From: an uncultured Acidobacteriia bacterium
GTDB taxonomy: Bacteria > Acidobacteriota > Terriglobia > Bryobacterales > Bryobacteraceae
Length of the DNA stretch: 64,000 nt
Direction of reading: 5' to 3'
Assembly (NCBI GenBank): GCA_903825445.1
Contig: CAIKAS010000006.1
Coordinates: 1 to 64,000 of the forward strand
Shown here piece by piece: positions 18,423 through 26,084 of this stretch; the first letter of the stretch is position 1; each line of letters begins with the position of its first letter. The notes under the pieces are model-generated. The model ran no database searches. It saw nothing but the letters and a program-made list of their open reading frames with translations, and was not told the origin of the DNA. The translations under genes were made by a program, and so were the position numbers.

Positions 18423-19677
18423 CAGGCACTCGGGTTTGAAGTACCAACAGTTGTCGACTGGCATTCCACTCCGCGTATGCGACCGAGCCGGCTGCGAGCG
18501 CAGTCTTCGCTTCTGGCCAATCGTGGAAGTAGGCGCGGTCGGTTGTAGTTCGATGCGCGATGTTCCACGCCGCCGTCACACCCCAGTGGTGATAGATGTG
18601 AGGAAGTCCATCGTAGATAAGTACGGTGGCCGATGGATTCCGAACGACCCAGCGATTGATGGCTTCCACGTAGGCAAAGGCTTCGTCGTCGCCCGTCAGT
18701 TCGTCGCCCTGCAGAACACGGAGAGCGTGCGCATTGAATGGCATCCATAGCGCCAGGGCAAGCCATGCGTACATTGGCCGGACACGCGATGCAGCGGCCG
18801 ATAGGGCAATCGTAGCGCAGGCCAACGGCGGGTAAAGGTAAGCGGCGTAGAGCCGTCCCGGCAAAAAGAGAAGCGTAAAAATGAAGCAGGCTGCTGCGAC
18901 AAGCCCGAACCACACACGGCGATCACGGATGAAGACCAACGGCAGCACGAGCAGCCCGCTGCCCCGAAACAACAGAAACTTTCTCGCGTAGAACGGGACC
19001 GTAGCCGTCAGCGCCTTCCAGGTAAAGCGGAAGGTGTATTCGTTGTCTTTATTCGGATTCAGTAGCAGACCCTGCAATCCGAATGAGAGGGAAACCGCGA
19101 AGAACGGCGCGAGACGCAAATATCGTCGTTCACCGAACCAGTATTCCCACGCCAGTAGCACCACCGGCAGCATTACAGCGAGTTCTTTCGACTTGTAGGC
19201 GCACCAGAACGCGAGAAAACTGAGCACCCATCTTCGGTGCGAGTACAGCAGAATACTCGCCAGCGCGAAAAAAGTGCATAACAGATCGAAAACGTACATG
19301 GGTTTCCAATACGCATCAAAAGCCGCGGCACTCAGCGTGAAGAATGCCACCCCTGCCAACGCATGCCACGCGCCGAGCGTCATCCTTCGCAATAGGAGAA
19401 ACAACAGGAGCCCGTTCAGAAGGTGAATCACAAATATCGGTGTCATATAAGGGGCGAAGTTTTCGCCGAATGCCCGGCCCATCAGGGCGAAGTAGCCGTG
19501 TCCGGTGGGGCGAAAATTATTCACCGCGAACAACGGCGTGATAAATCCCGTGGCGAATTCGGAGGCAGAAACGAAGGGTGCCCAACTGATGTTATCGAGT
19601 TCATCGTCCTGAAAAAAACCGTCGTAGGCCCGGTAGTTCAGCGCAAGAAAGACGACGACAATGGCGATCCCGGTCAT
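18412..19677 (-). CDS. Polytopic membrane protein, GT-C glycosyltransferase-like
   Basis: 421 residues with about nine to ten TM helices. The first extracytoplasmic loop carries 'DGFFQDDELDN', an acidic DDE motif in the position where GT-C enzymes (ArnT/PMT-like) hold their catalytic Asp. 'HGYFALMGRAFGENFAPYMTPIFVIHLLNGLLLF' and 'FWCAYKSKELAVMLPVVLLAWEY' resemble lipid-linked-sugar glycosyltransferases. The C-terminal ~90 residues are soluble. The acceptor is unknown; the nearby polysaccharide genes fit surface-glycan work. It is a hypothetical GT-C call based on topology and motif. Confidence 0.68.
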   Translation of the reverse strand: MTGIAIVVVFLALNYRAYDGFFQDDELDNISWAPFVSASEFATGFITPLFAVNNFRPTGHGYFALMGRAFGENFAPYMTPIFVIHLLNGLLLFLLLRRMTLGAWHALAGVAFFTLSAAAFDAYWKPMYVFDLLCTFFALASILLYSHRRWVLSFLAFWCAYKSKELAVMLPVVLLAWEYWFGERRYLRLAPFFAVSLSFGLQGLLLNPNKDNEYTFRFTWKALTATVPFYARKFLLFRGSGLLVLPLVFIRDRRVWFGLVAAACFIFTLLFLPGRLYAAYLYPPLACATIALSAAASRVRPMYAWLALALWMPFNAHALRVLQGDELTGDDEAFAYVEAINRWVVRNPSATVLIYDGLPHIYHHWGVTAAWNIAHRTTTDRAYFHDWPEAKTALAAGSVAYAEWNASRQLLVLQTRVPARN

Positions 19678-19697
19678 TAGCGGCGCAATCCATGCGG

Positions 19698-19723
19698 GCA
19701 GCGGACGTGCTGCCGTCCGCTGC
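19698..19723. repeat. Perfect 10-bp hairpin in divergent intergenic region
   Basis: GCAGCGGACG (19698-19707) pairs perfectly with CGTCCGCTGC (19714-19723) around a 6-base loop. It lies 21 bases upstream of the membrane glycosyltransferase-like gene (minus) and about 75 bases upstream of queC (plus). It has no T-tract on either side, so it is more likely a REP-like element or protein site than a terminator. Confidence 0.5.
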
Positions 19724-19775
19724 GGCGAAATGTCATGATCGGGTTCGATCTAACGATTTTACGGGATACGCTCGC

Positions 19776-19781
19776 TATAAT
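19776..19781 (+). promoter_or_regulatory. Candidate -10 element of queC
   Basis: A perfect TATAAT lies 17 bases upstream of the queC start codon. No convincing TTGACA-like -35 is seen at 16-18 bases, so the leader would be very short (about 10 bases). No preQ1-type aptamer was recognised. Confidence 0.45.
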
Positions 19782-19798
19782 CGCGGCAAAGAGTGTAA

Positions 19799-20491
19799 AT
19801 GCCCGATCCAAACAGAAAAGCCGTCTGTCTTCTCAGCGGTGGACTCGATTCCGCCACCTGCCTCGCACTAGCCCGCCGCGACGGATTCGATTGCTATGCG
19901 CTCTCGTTCGACTACGGCCAGCGCCATCTGACGGAAATAGATGCCGCGCGGCGAATTGCGGCAGCACTGGAAGCCACGGCGCATCGCGTGGCGAAGATCG
20001 ATCTGCGCGTATTCGGGCACTCCGCGCTCACCGACGATATCGCCGTGCCGAAGGGCCGCGACGAAGCCTCCATGGGCGAAGGGATTCCGATCACTTACGT
20101 ACCTGCGCGCAATACCATTTTTCTCTCGTTTGCGCTCGCATGGGCGGAAGTTTTGGAAGCCAGCGACATCTTCATCGGCGTGAACGCGCTTGATTACTCC
20201 GGCTACCCGGATTGCCGCCCGGAGTTCATTGAAGCCTTTGAAAAGATGAGCAATCTGGCAACAAGAACCGGCGTGGAGGGAATCACGCGGATGAAAATCC
20301 ATACGCCGCTGATCCGGCTTTCGAAGGCGGAAATCGTACGGCTGGGCGCGGATCTCAGCGTGCCGTTCGGTCTCACGCACAGTTGCTACGATCCCGACGA
20401 AGCTGGTCGGCCCTGTGGCCAGTGCGATTCCTGCCTGCTGCGGGCAAAGGGTTTCCGCGAGGCCGGGCTCGTTGACGAGGCTCTCCGATAA
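19799..20491 (+). CDS. queC: 7-cyano-7-deazaguanine synthase QueC
   Basis: 230 residues. The PP-loop ATPase motif 'SGGLDS' is at 13-18, followed by '[10 protein letters not shown]' and '[15 protein letters not shown]'. The zinc ligands are C196, C206, C209 and C212 ('[17 protein letters not shown]'). It converts 7-carboxy-7-deazaguanine to preQ0 with ATP and ammonia. queE follows 3 bases downstream, giving two consecutive steps of queuosine (or other deazapurine) synthesis in one operon. queD and queF are not in the window. Confidence 0.97.
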   Translation: MPDPNRKAVCLLSGGLDSATCLALARRDGFDCYALSFDYGQRHLTEIDAARRIAAALEATAHRVAKIDLRVFGHSALTDDIAVPKGRDEASMGEGIPITYVPARNTIFLSFALAWAEVLEASDIFIGVNALDYSGYPDCRPEFIEAFEKMSNLATRTGVEGITRMKIHTPLIRLSKAEIVRLGADLSVPFGLTHSCYDPDEAGRPCGQCDSCLLRAKGFREAGLVDEALR

Positions 20492-20494
20492 CCC

Positions 20495-21169
20495 ATGCGC
20501 ATTTCCGAAATCTTTTATTCCGTGCAGGGCGAAGGCGTGCTGGCGGGCGTGCCATCCGTGTTCGTGCGCACGAGCGGCTGCAATCTGCGCTGCTCGTGGT
20601 GCGATACGCCGTACACGTCGTGGAAGCCTGAAGGCGAAACGCAGTCCGTGGATGCCATCGTGGAACGAGTGACTGCATTCTCCGCCGCTCGACATGTCGT
20701 GATTACCGGCGGTGAGCCGATGATTGCTCCGGATGTGGCCGAGTTATCCCGGCGATTCCGCGCGCGCGGTATGCACATCACTTTTGAGACAGCGGGAACC
20801 GTCTTCGCTCCGGTGGCGTGCGATCTGATGAGCATCAGCCCGAAGCTGGCGAACTCCACGCCGGAGGGAGTGTTCCGCGACCGGCACGAGGAGCTTCGCA
20901 TCCAGCCTGATGTGTTGCGGAAGCTCACGCGCGAATACGACTACCAGTTGAAGTTCGTGGTGGCGCAGTTGTCCGATCTCGCGGAACTCCAGGGCATCGC
21001 GAAGATGCTGGATGCGCCGGCGGATAAGGTCATCCTGATGCCCGAGGGTATTACGTCCGAGGCGTTAAGCGAACGCGGAGCATGGGTCGCCGAGCTATGC
21101 AAGACACACGGCTACCGGTTTGGACCGCGACTGCACGTGTATCTGTACGGCAACCGTCGTGGCGTCTGA
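20495..21169 (+). CDS. queE: 7-carboxy-7-deazaguanine synthase QueE (radical SAM)
   Basis: 224 residues. The radical SAM cysteines are C29, C33 and C36 in 'TSGCNLRCSWCDTPY', preceded by the family start 'MRISEIFYSVQGEG'. 'VVITGGEPMI' and 'ITFETAGT' are the SAM-binding stretches. It rearranges 6-carboxytetrahydropterin to 7-carboxy-7-deazaguanine. It ends 11 bases before the convergent regulator gene at 21181. Confidence 0.96.
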   Translation: MRISEIFYSVQGEGVLAGVPSVFVRTSGCNLRCSWCDTPYTSWKPEGETQSVDAIVERVTAFSAARHVVITGGEPMIAPDVAELSRRFRARGMHITFETAGTVFAPVACDLMSISPKLANSTPEGVFRDRHEELRIQPDVLRKLTREYDYQLKFVVAQLSDLAELQGIAKMLDAPADKVILMPEGITSEALSERGAWVAELCKTHGYRFGPRLHVYLYGNRRGV

Positions 21170-21180
21170 GGCGACCCCTG

Positions 21181-21465
21181 TTAAAGCGCCTCTTTGATTT
21201 TTTGCCTGTACTGCTCGAACGCCTTGCGCCCCGCAGCGGTGAGAGTCAGCAACGTCTGTGGCACCTTGCCGCGGTAGCCTTTCACCACGCTGACGTAACC
21301 CTCCTCTTCCAGACGCGATATGTGGCTGGAGAGCGTTCCTTTGTTGAGGCCGGTTTCGGTTTGCAGGTAGAGGAAGTCAGCCTTTTCGACCGCGAAAAGC
21401 AAGGCGACAACCATGAGCCTGCCTGGTTCATGAATCACGCGGTCTAGTTCCGCGATGTGACGCAT
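21181..21465 (-). CDS. Small winged-helix transcriptional regulator (MarR/HTH_27 type)
   Basis: 94 residues, essentially one winged-helix domain: 'MRHIAELDRVIHEPGRLMVVALLF' (helix 1), 'FLYLQTETGLNKGTLSSHISRLEEEGYV' (recognition helix) and 'GKVPQTLLTLTAAGRKAFEQYRQ' (wing plus helix). No ligand domain is present. It lies 8 bases downstream of the membrane-protein gene at 21474. An alternative GTG at 21477 would overlap that gene's stop by four bases (GTGA). The likely target is the dyad at 22163-22197 upstream of the pair. Confidence 0.88.
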   Translation of the reverse strand: MRHIAELDRVIHEPGRLMVVALLFAVEKADFLYLQTETGLNKGTLSSHISRLEEEGYVSVVKGYRGKVPQTLLTLTAAGRKAFEQYRQKIKEAL

Positions 21466-21473
21466 CGACGGAT

Positions 21474-22136
21474 TCACGCCACGTCCCGCGCAAGAGATTG
21501 GGTCCGACGAAGGTAGAGCCGCAGACTGATTCCCCCCGAAATCAGGAACACCGCGCCGAACAAAAGGAAAGTGAGCATACACGCGCCCGTGGCTTTCGCG
21601 GAGACGAATCCGGGAGCACCGGAGTTTCTCGCCAGCGCGCCCATCAGATCGGCGGGCAGAATGCCGATGGTCACCGAACCTATCGCCAGGACGGCGAATA
21701 CAGCCCATTTCCATGTCGCTGTTCGGGCGAACCCGCGGGCATAGGCAGCGGCAATCGGGAGACCGATGAAAGAGCACGGCAGGGACATGTCCCGGTGCGA
21801 TCGCACGACGACGAACAGGCCCAGCGCAAAAATGGCGGCGATAACGGCGGCAATCACTGAACTGAGCCGCCTGGCTGTCTCGGAGTACTCCACATAGCCG
21901 GTGCGCGGGTAAGTGATGCGCTCCTTGATCGCCTTGGTTCCGTAGTGGATGGCTGCCATCGCGACTATGAAAATCAGCCACACGCTTTTGTGCCACACGG
22001 AATCCCGGGGTGCTTGTACGATCACCCATTGAATAAGCCCATAGGCGAGCAGCATGACGCCTCCGCCCAGTTCTCCCATGCCATCGACGTTGTAATAGGC
22101 CCGGGGCCTTTTCAGAAGACTCTCTATCTGGTCCAT
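21474..22136 (-). CDS. Hypothetical membrane protein partnered with winged-helix regulator
   Basis: 220 residues with about six TM helices: two after the N-terminal soluble stretch, then pairs near 90-110, 120-145 and 165-205. The N-terminus 'MDQIESLLKRPRAYYNVDGMGELGGGVMLLAYG' is soluble then membrane-embedded. No catalytic motif is recognised. It forms a two-gene unit with the downstream regulator, a common arrangement for self-controlled membrane-stress or bilayer-sensing modules. Function unknown. Confidence 0.72.
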   Translation of the reverse strand: MDQIESLLKRPRAYYNVDGMGELGGGVMLLAYGLIQWVIVQAPRDSVWHKSVWLIFIVAMAAIHYGTKAIKERITYPRTGYVEYSETARRLSSVIAAVIAAIFALGLFVVVRSHRDMSLPCSFIGLPIAAAYARGFARTATWKWAVFAVLAIGSVTIGILPADLMGALARNSGAPGFVSAKATGACMLTFLLFGAVFLISGGISLRLYLRRTQSLARDVA

Positions 22137-22162
22137 AGCGGCACTCCGCCGTTAAATGCCTT

Positions 22163-22197
22163 ACGCCTACTAGTTTGCATTACCAACCAGTAGGCGT
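22163..22197. promoter_or_regulatory. Long imperfect palindrome, candidate operator of the winged-helix regulator
   Basis: Perfect 9-bp outer arms ACGCCTACT (22163-22171) and AGTAGGCGT (22189-22197) continue inward with AGTTTG against CCAACC, so 13 of 15 arm bases match. The element lies 26 bases upstream of the membrane-protein start at 22136. A minus-strand TTGACG overlaps its outer end, so binding would cover the promoter. The size suits a winged-helix dimer. Confidence 0.65.
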
Positions 22198-22242
22198 CAA
22201 GAGAATTCTGCCAGCATGCCGAAAGCCGCCGCCAGGCGTGAG

Positions 22243-23211
22243 CTAATACCCGGCGCGCTTATCCACCACGTTCTTCAGCGGCTGGCCATTGCGCCACCGC
22301 TTGAACTGTTCCAGGAACAGCGAAACCGCGTCATCCAGCCAGTCCTTCGTGTGATCCGCCGTGTGGTACGAAATCAGCACGTTGTCCATCCCCCAAAGCG
22401 GGCTTTCTTTCGGCAGCGGTTCCACTTCGAACACATCCAGCGCCGCGCCGCGAATCTGTTTCTCTTCGAGCGCTTTGATGATCGCCGCTTCGTCAATCAC
22501 GGGACCTCGTCCGACGTTCATCACGATCGCCGACGCCTTCATCGCGGCGAATTCCGCTGTGCTGAGCATATGCCTCGTCTGCGGCGTTAGCGGCGCCGCC
22601 GCCACCACGTAATCGCACAGCGGCAGCATTTTGTGCAGATCGGCGTTGGCAAATATCTGATCGACATCCTCGTCGCCCGCACGCGGCGAAACGTCGCGAC
22701 GCACGGCCAGCACTTTCATTCCGAACGCCTTCGCGCGGCGTGCGATTGCACGGCCAATGTCACCGTGCCCGACGATGCCCATCGTCTGCTGGCTCAGTTC
22801 CAGCACGTCGAATGTATCCCAGTGCCTGGCGGCTTTCGAACGCAGCATGCGCGGCAGATCCTTGGCGAAGTAGAGCGCCCCGCACATCACGAATTCACCC
22901 AGCGACTGGCTGAATGACCCGCGGCCATTCGTCAACGGCACAGAGCTTTCAATCAGTTCCGGGCACAGGATCGCGTCCAGGCCCGCATAGCGCCCGTGAA
23001 TCCATTCCAGCTTCGGAGCGCCCGCCAGGATATGCTTCAGTTCCTCGCGGTTCCCGGCCCATTGAAAAAGCACGCGGCTTTCGGCAAGATCCGGGCCAAT
23101 ATCGGCGGCCTTTTCGACATGCTTCAAATTGACACCCGGCCCGAGTTCATTCAGACGCTGCAGGGCAGATTCCTGGGTTCCCCCCAGGACAACTACGGTA
23201 ATTTGTTCCAC
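22243..23211 (-). CDS. D-isomer-specific 2-hydroxyacid dehydrogenase family protein
   Basis: 322 residues. The NAD-binding Rossmann motif is 'GIVGHGDIGRAIARRAKAFGM' (residues ~143-163). The catalytic set is present: Arg in 'MNVGRGPVIDEAAI', Glu in 'ALDVFEVEPLP' and His in 'ISYHTADHT' (relatives usually have SPHxA). It is a cytosolic NAD(P)-dependent 2-hydroxyacid or 2-ketoacid oxidoreductase; the substrate is not deducible. It stands alone, divergent from the gene at 23290. Confidence 0.88.
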   Translation of the reverse strand: MEQITVVVLGGTQESALQRLNELGPGVNLKHVEKAADIGPDLAESRVLFQWAGNREELKHILAGAPKLEWIHGRYAGLDAILCPELIESSVPLTNGRGSFSQSLGEFVMCGALYFAKDLPRMLRSKAARHWDTFDVLELSQQTMGIVGHGDIGRAIARRAKAFGMKVLAVRRDVSPRAGDEDVDQIFANADLHKMLPLCDYVVAAAPLTPQTRHMLSTAEFAAMKASAIVMNVGRGPVIDEAAIIKALEEKQIRGAALDVFEVEPLPKESPLWGMDNVLISYHTADHTKDWLDDAVSLFLEQFKRWRNGQPLKNVVDKRAGY

Positions 23212-23289
23212 AGAAAAAAGCTACCATAGACACAAAAATCTATTGAACCTGGGTCCCCGGTCATGCGTATGATCGAAGAGGAGGCTGCA

Positions 23290-23820
23290 ATGGAGCGTCT
23301 AAATCCTCGCCACGGCGGCATCGTTTCAGGACTGTTGTTCGCTGGCTTCGTCGTTTTCGTGGTGATGTTCGTAGCGGGCACGATCGCCTTCAAAACCGTT
23401 CGCGTGCGCAGCCTGGATGGCCCCAACGGCGCCGATGTCGCAATCGAAACGCCCGCTGGTCGTCTGAACATCCGCGCCCGTGATCATATGAGCACGGCGC
23501 TGGCCGGCATCCCTGTCTATCCCGGTTCCTACCGCGTGAAAGAATCCGGTGGAGCCAATATCGAGTGGAGTTCCAACGATGGCCGTTCGGACAAGAATAT
23601 CTACCTGGTGGACGGTGATTTTCGCACGAAGGATTCCGCGCGCAAGGTTGTCGAGTACTACCGCAGCCAACTGCCCAGCCTCATGATTATCTCGGAAAAC
23701 GATCGCTCCACACAACTCGAATACAAGCACGGCGGCATACAGCGGATCATTTCCATCGACGAAAAAGATGGCGAGACGCGCATCGGAGTTGCCTCCATCG
23801 GAGGACGTGAGTCAAACTGA
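23290..23820 (+). CDS. Hypothetical single-pass membrane protein
   Basis: 176 residues from ATG 23290, chosen because GAGGAGG lies 5-6 bases upstream. Residues ~10-35 are one TM helix ('GGIVSGLLFAGFVVFVVMFVAGTIAF'). The remaining ~140 residues are extracytoplasmic, beta-rich, with 'AGIPVYPGSYRVKESGG', 'VDGDFRTKDSARKVVEYYRSQLPSLMI' and a final beta hairpin. This resembles small acidobacterial anchored proteins with a phospholipid- or glycan-facing domain, but I recognise no named family. An inverted repeat follows its stop. Confidence 0.7.
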   Translation: MERLNPRHGGIVSGLLFAGFVVFVVMFVAGTIAFKTVRVRSLDGPNGADVAIETPAGRLNIRARDHMSTALAGIPVYPGSYRVKESGGANIEWSSNDGRSDKNIYLVDGDFRTKDSARKVVEYYRSQLPSLMIISENDRSTQLEYKHGGIQRIISIDEKDGETRIGVASIGGRESN

Positions 23821-23823
23821 AAT

Positions 23824-23847
23824 TGTGCCTGTCCTGTGACAGGCACA
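23824..23847. repeat. Perfect 10-bp hairpin between two small membrane-protein genes
   Basis: TGTGCCTGTC (23824-23833) pairs with GACAGGCACA (23838-23847) around a CTGT loop. It starts 4 bases after the upstream stop and ends 5 bases before the next start codon. No T-run follows. It could be a REP-like unit or a hairpin that limits read-through into the downstream ribosome-binding site. Confidence 0.55.
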
Positions 23848-23851
23848 TCTC

Positions 23852-24478
23852 ATGCCTGAAACGCCCGAAAAATGTACCTGCGGCGCAGTCCTCGCCGAAA
23901 ACGCACGCTTTTGTCACCGCTGCGGACGCCCCGTCTATGAACTGACCGCATTGGAGAAGGAGGAATTGGCACCCACTCCGCCTCCCGCCCCGCAAGTGGT
24001 TGTTCCTCCGCCACCGCTGCCGATCAGCTTCGGCAATCCGATTGCTTTGCGCGTGGCCTTCCTGATGTCGCTGGGCATCCTGCTGGCCTCCATGCTGCCG
24101 CTGGTGAATCTCTTCATCCTGGTCTGGTGCTTGCCTGCCGGATGGGGCGCTGTGCGCGTGTACCGGCGGCTAACCGGACAGCGCCTGACCGTATCCGCGG
24201 GGGCTCGACTGGGATTCCTCACCGGCCTGTTCGCGTTCGTGATGCTGACTGTGTTCATCACTTTCGCTATGGTGACTTCCGGGAAGGAAATCCTGAACGA
24301 GATCACGGGTCAGATGATCAAACAGGATCCGCGCATGGCGGACGTGATTAACAATCCCACCATGCTCGGCGCCGCGATGATCATGATGATGGTGATGGTC
24401 TTCACGATGGTGACTGGGATTTGCGCGGCCGGCGGTGCGCTGGGCGCCAAACTGGGAGGAGCGGAACGAAAAGGGTAG
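23852..24478 (+). CDS. Zinc-ribbon membrane protein of unknown function
   Basis: 208 residues. Residues 8-25 are a zinc ribbon with paired cysteines ('CTCGAVLAENARFCHRCGRPV'-like spacing CxC...CxxC). A Pro-rich linker ('PTPPPAPQVVVPPPPLP') and four TM helices follow (~65-90, 95-110, 125-150, 168-198). The last helices are strikingly Met-rich ('MIMMMVMVF'). The ribbon would face the cytoplasm. No enzyme motif is seen. Confidence 0.68.
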   Translation: MPETPEKCTCGAVLAENARFCHRCGRPVYELTALEKEELAPTPPPAPQVVVPPPPLPISFGNPIALRVAFLMSLGILLASMLPLVNLFILVWCLPAGWGAVRVYRRLTGQRLTVSAGARLGFLTGLFAFVMLTVFITFAMVTSGKEILNEITGQMIKQDPRMADVINNPTMLGAAMIMMMVMVFTMVTGICAAGGALGAKLGGAERKG

Positions 24479-24504
24479 GGAGGATCATCCTTGTCTGATC
24501 CTCC
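24479..24504. terminator. Bidirectional terminator-like hairpin between convergent genes
   Basis: GGAGGATCA (24479-24487) pairs perfectly with TGATCCTCC (24496-24504) around an 8-base loop. It starts right after the stop of the zinc-ribbon gene and lies 8 bases from the sulfatase stop on the other strand. T-tracts are weak: CTACCCTTTT follows on the minus strand. Confidence 0.5.
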
Positions 24505-24512
24505 TAAAACAC

Positions 24513-26081
24513 TCATTTAGCCAAAGCTATCGGCGGCGCATCCCTCGGCGTTAAATAAAACTCAATCGCCTCATCCCGCCCCAGCCCCGCCGGCTCGGCC
24601 TCTCGCTCCGGATGCGTCGCCCGAAAACGCGCCAGCATCAGCCCCGCCAGCTTATTCACTACCTCGGGATGCTTCGCCGCCACATCAGTAAACTCACCCG
24701 GATCGTCCTTCAGGCTATAGAGCCGCCGGTAACGCCCGGGAGTGGGCCGATCGGTTTCGTACCCGTCCTGTCGCGCACGCTTACCAGAGCAAAAAATGTA
24801 TTTCCATTCCTTCGTCTTGATACACGCTTCCTCGTTCTCCAGGTATTCGCTGAAAATGTGATCGCGCGGTGCCGTCATCGCCTTGCCTTCCAAATACGGC
24901 CGCAGACTCTGCCCGTGTTGCACTGGCAGCTGCTGCAAACCCAGCATGTCGACGATCGTAGCCGACACATCCACATGTTCTGTCAGATCCGTCACCACAC
25001 CACGCCGGACCCTCCCTGGATAACGCATAATCAGCGGCACCCGCAGCGACGGTTCGTAACAGCAATGCTTCTCAAAACGACCGTGCTGGCCCAGATCATA
25101 GCCATGATCGGCCATATAAACAACAAAGGTGTCTTCTTCCAGATTCAGTCGGTGCAGTGCGTCGAGCACGTGCCCCACGTTCCGATCCAGAAATGCAACC
25201 GACGTGTAGTACGAAGCGATGATGCCGCGCTTCTCCTCGTCCGTGAGATCGCGGAAGATCAGCGGAATCTGCCATGCGTCTTCGGAACCCACACGCGGAA
25301 CGGGAAACCGCGCCGGATCGAAGCGTCCACGGTCTTCCACCGGAAAATCGTATGGCGAATGCGGTTCCTGAAAGCTGGTCCAAAGCGCGAAGGGTTTTTC
25401 CCGCGACTGGTCCCGTGAGCGTGCCTCCAGATATTCAACGGCCTGAGTTGCGATGAACGTGCCGCGCATGTCCCGGTCGTAGCGCGGGAACGGCAACTTT
25501 TCGGCATTTAACCAAATCCGCGCCGGGTCTTTAAACGGTTGCCAGGCAGGCTTCGTGCGGATCCCTGACGGCACCGGACGCGCCTTCACCCTCGCCCGCC
25601 AGTCCTTCGTGATCTCGTCCTCCGTCTTCACCACGTCGAAGCCGTGCAGCCCAGGCTCTGCAGGTCGGTTGAAATGCATCTTGCCAAAAACGGCCGTATC
25701 GTATCCGGCTTGCTTGAACTGCCGGGCCAGCGTGGGCTTGTCGGTTGCCAGCGCAGTGGTGAGCACCGTCACACCCGCCGCATGCGGCAACTGGCCCGTG
25801 AGAAAAGACTGGCGCGAAGGCGTGCACACCGGCGAATTGCAGTGGTGGGCACTGAAGCGGGTTCCCTGGCTCGCCAGGCGGTCGATATTCGGCGTGCTGG
25901 CATTGCGATTGCCGTCACAGCCCATGACATAGCCGGCATGATCGTCCGCAAGGATGAAGAGGAAATTCGGTTTGCCCTGCCCGCGCAAAGCCTGCGTCTG
26001 CGCGATCGCTGAACTCGATAGTGTCACAGGCGCGGCAGCCAGCCCCGCCATTGCCGATCGCCGTGTGATCTCCGTCGGCAT
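24513..26081 (-). CDS. Exported type I sulfatase (arylsulfatase family)
   Basis: 522 residues. The N-terminus 'EITRRSAMAGLAAAPVTLSSSAIAQ' is a Tat-like signal (RRSAM). The metal site begins with 'FLFILADDHAGYVMG' (D45, D46). C86 in 'VCTPSRQSFLTG' is the formylglycine residue (C-x-P-S-R). 'FGKMHFNRP', 'YMADHGYDLGQHGRFEKHCCYEP' and a C-terminal subdomain complete the alkaline-phosphatase fold. It hydrolyses sulfate esters, probably of polysaccharides, in the periplasm or outside. It needs a formylglycine-generating enzyme, not seen here. The TPR gene at 26085 is only 3 bases upstream on the same strand. Confidence 0.93.
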   Translation of the reverse strand: MPTEITRRSAMAGLAAAPVTLSSSAIAQTQALRGQGKPNFLFILADDHAGYVMGCDGNRNASTPNIDRLASQGTRFSAHHCNSPVCTPSRQSFLTGQLPHAAGVTVLTTALATDKPTLARQFKQAGYDTAVFGKMHFNRPAEPGLHGFDVVKTEDEITKDWRARVKARPVPSGIRTKPAWQPFKDPARIWLNAEKLPFPRYDRDMRGTFIATQAVEYLEARSRDQSREKPFALWTSFQEPHSPYDFPVEDRGRFDPARFPVPRVGSEDAWQIPLIFRDLTDEEKRGIIASYYTSVAFLDRNVGHVLDALHRLNLEEDTFVVYMADHGYDLGQHGRFEKHCCYEPSLRVPLIMRYPGRVRRGVVTDLTEHVDVSATIVDMLGLQQLPVQHGQSLRPYLEGKAMTAPRDHIFSEYLENEEACIKTKEWKYIFCSGKRARQDGYETDRPTPGRYRRLYSLKDDPGEFTDVAAKHPEVVNKLAGLMLARFRATHPEREAEPAGLGRDEAIEFYLTPRDAPPIALAK

Positions 26082-26084
26082 TAT

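Noticed and set aside
19735-19760. GGTTCGATC resembling a tRNA T-loop
   Set aside because: No acceptor, anticodon or D-arm could be folded around it.
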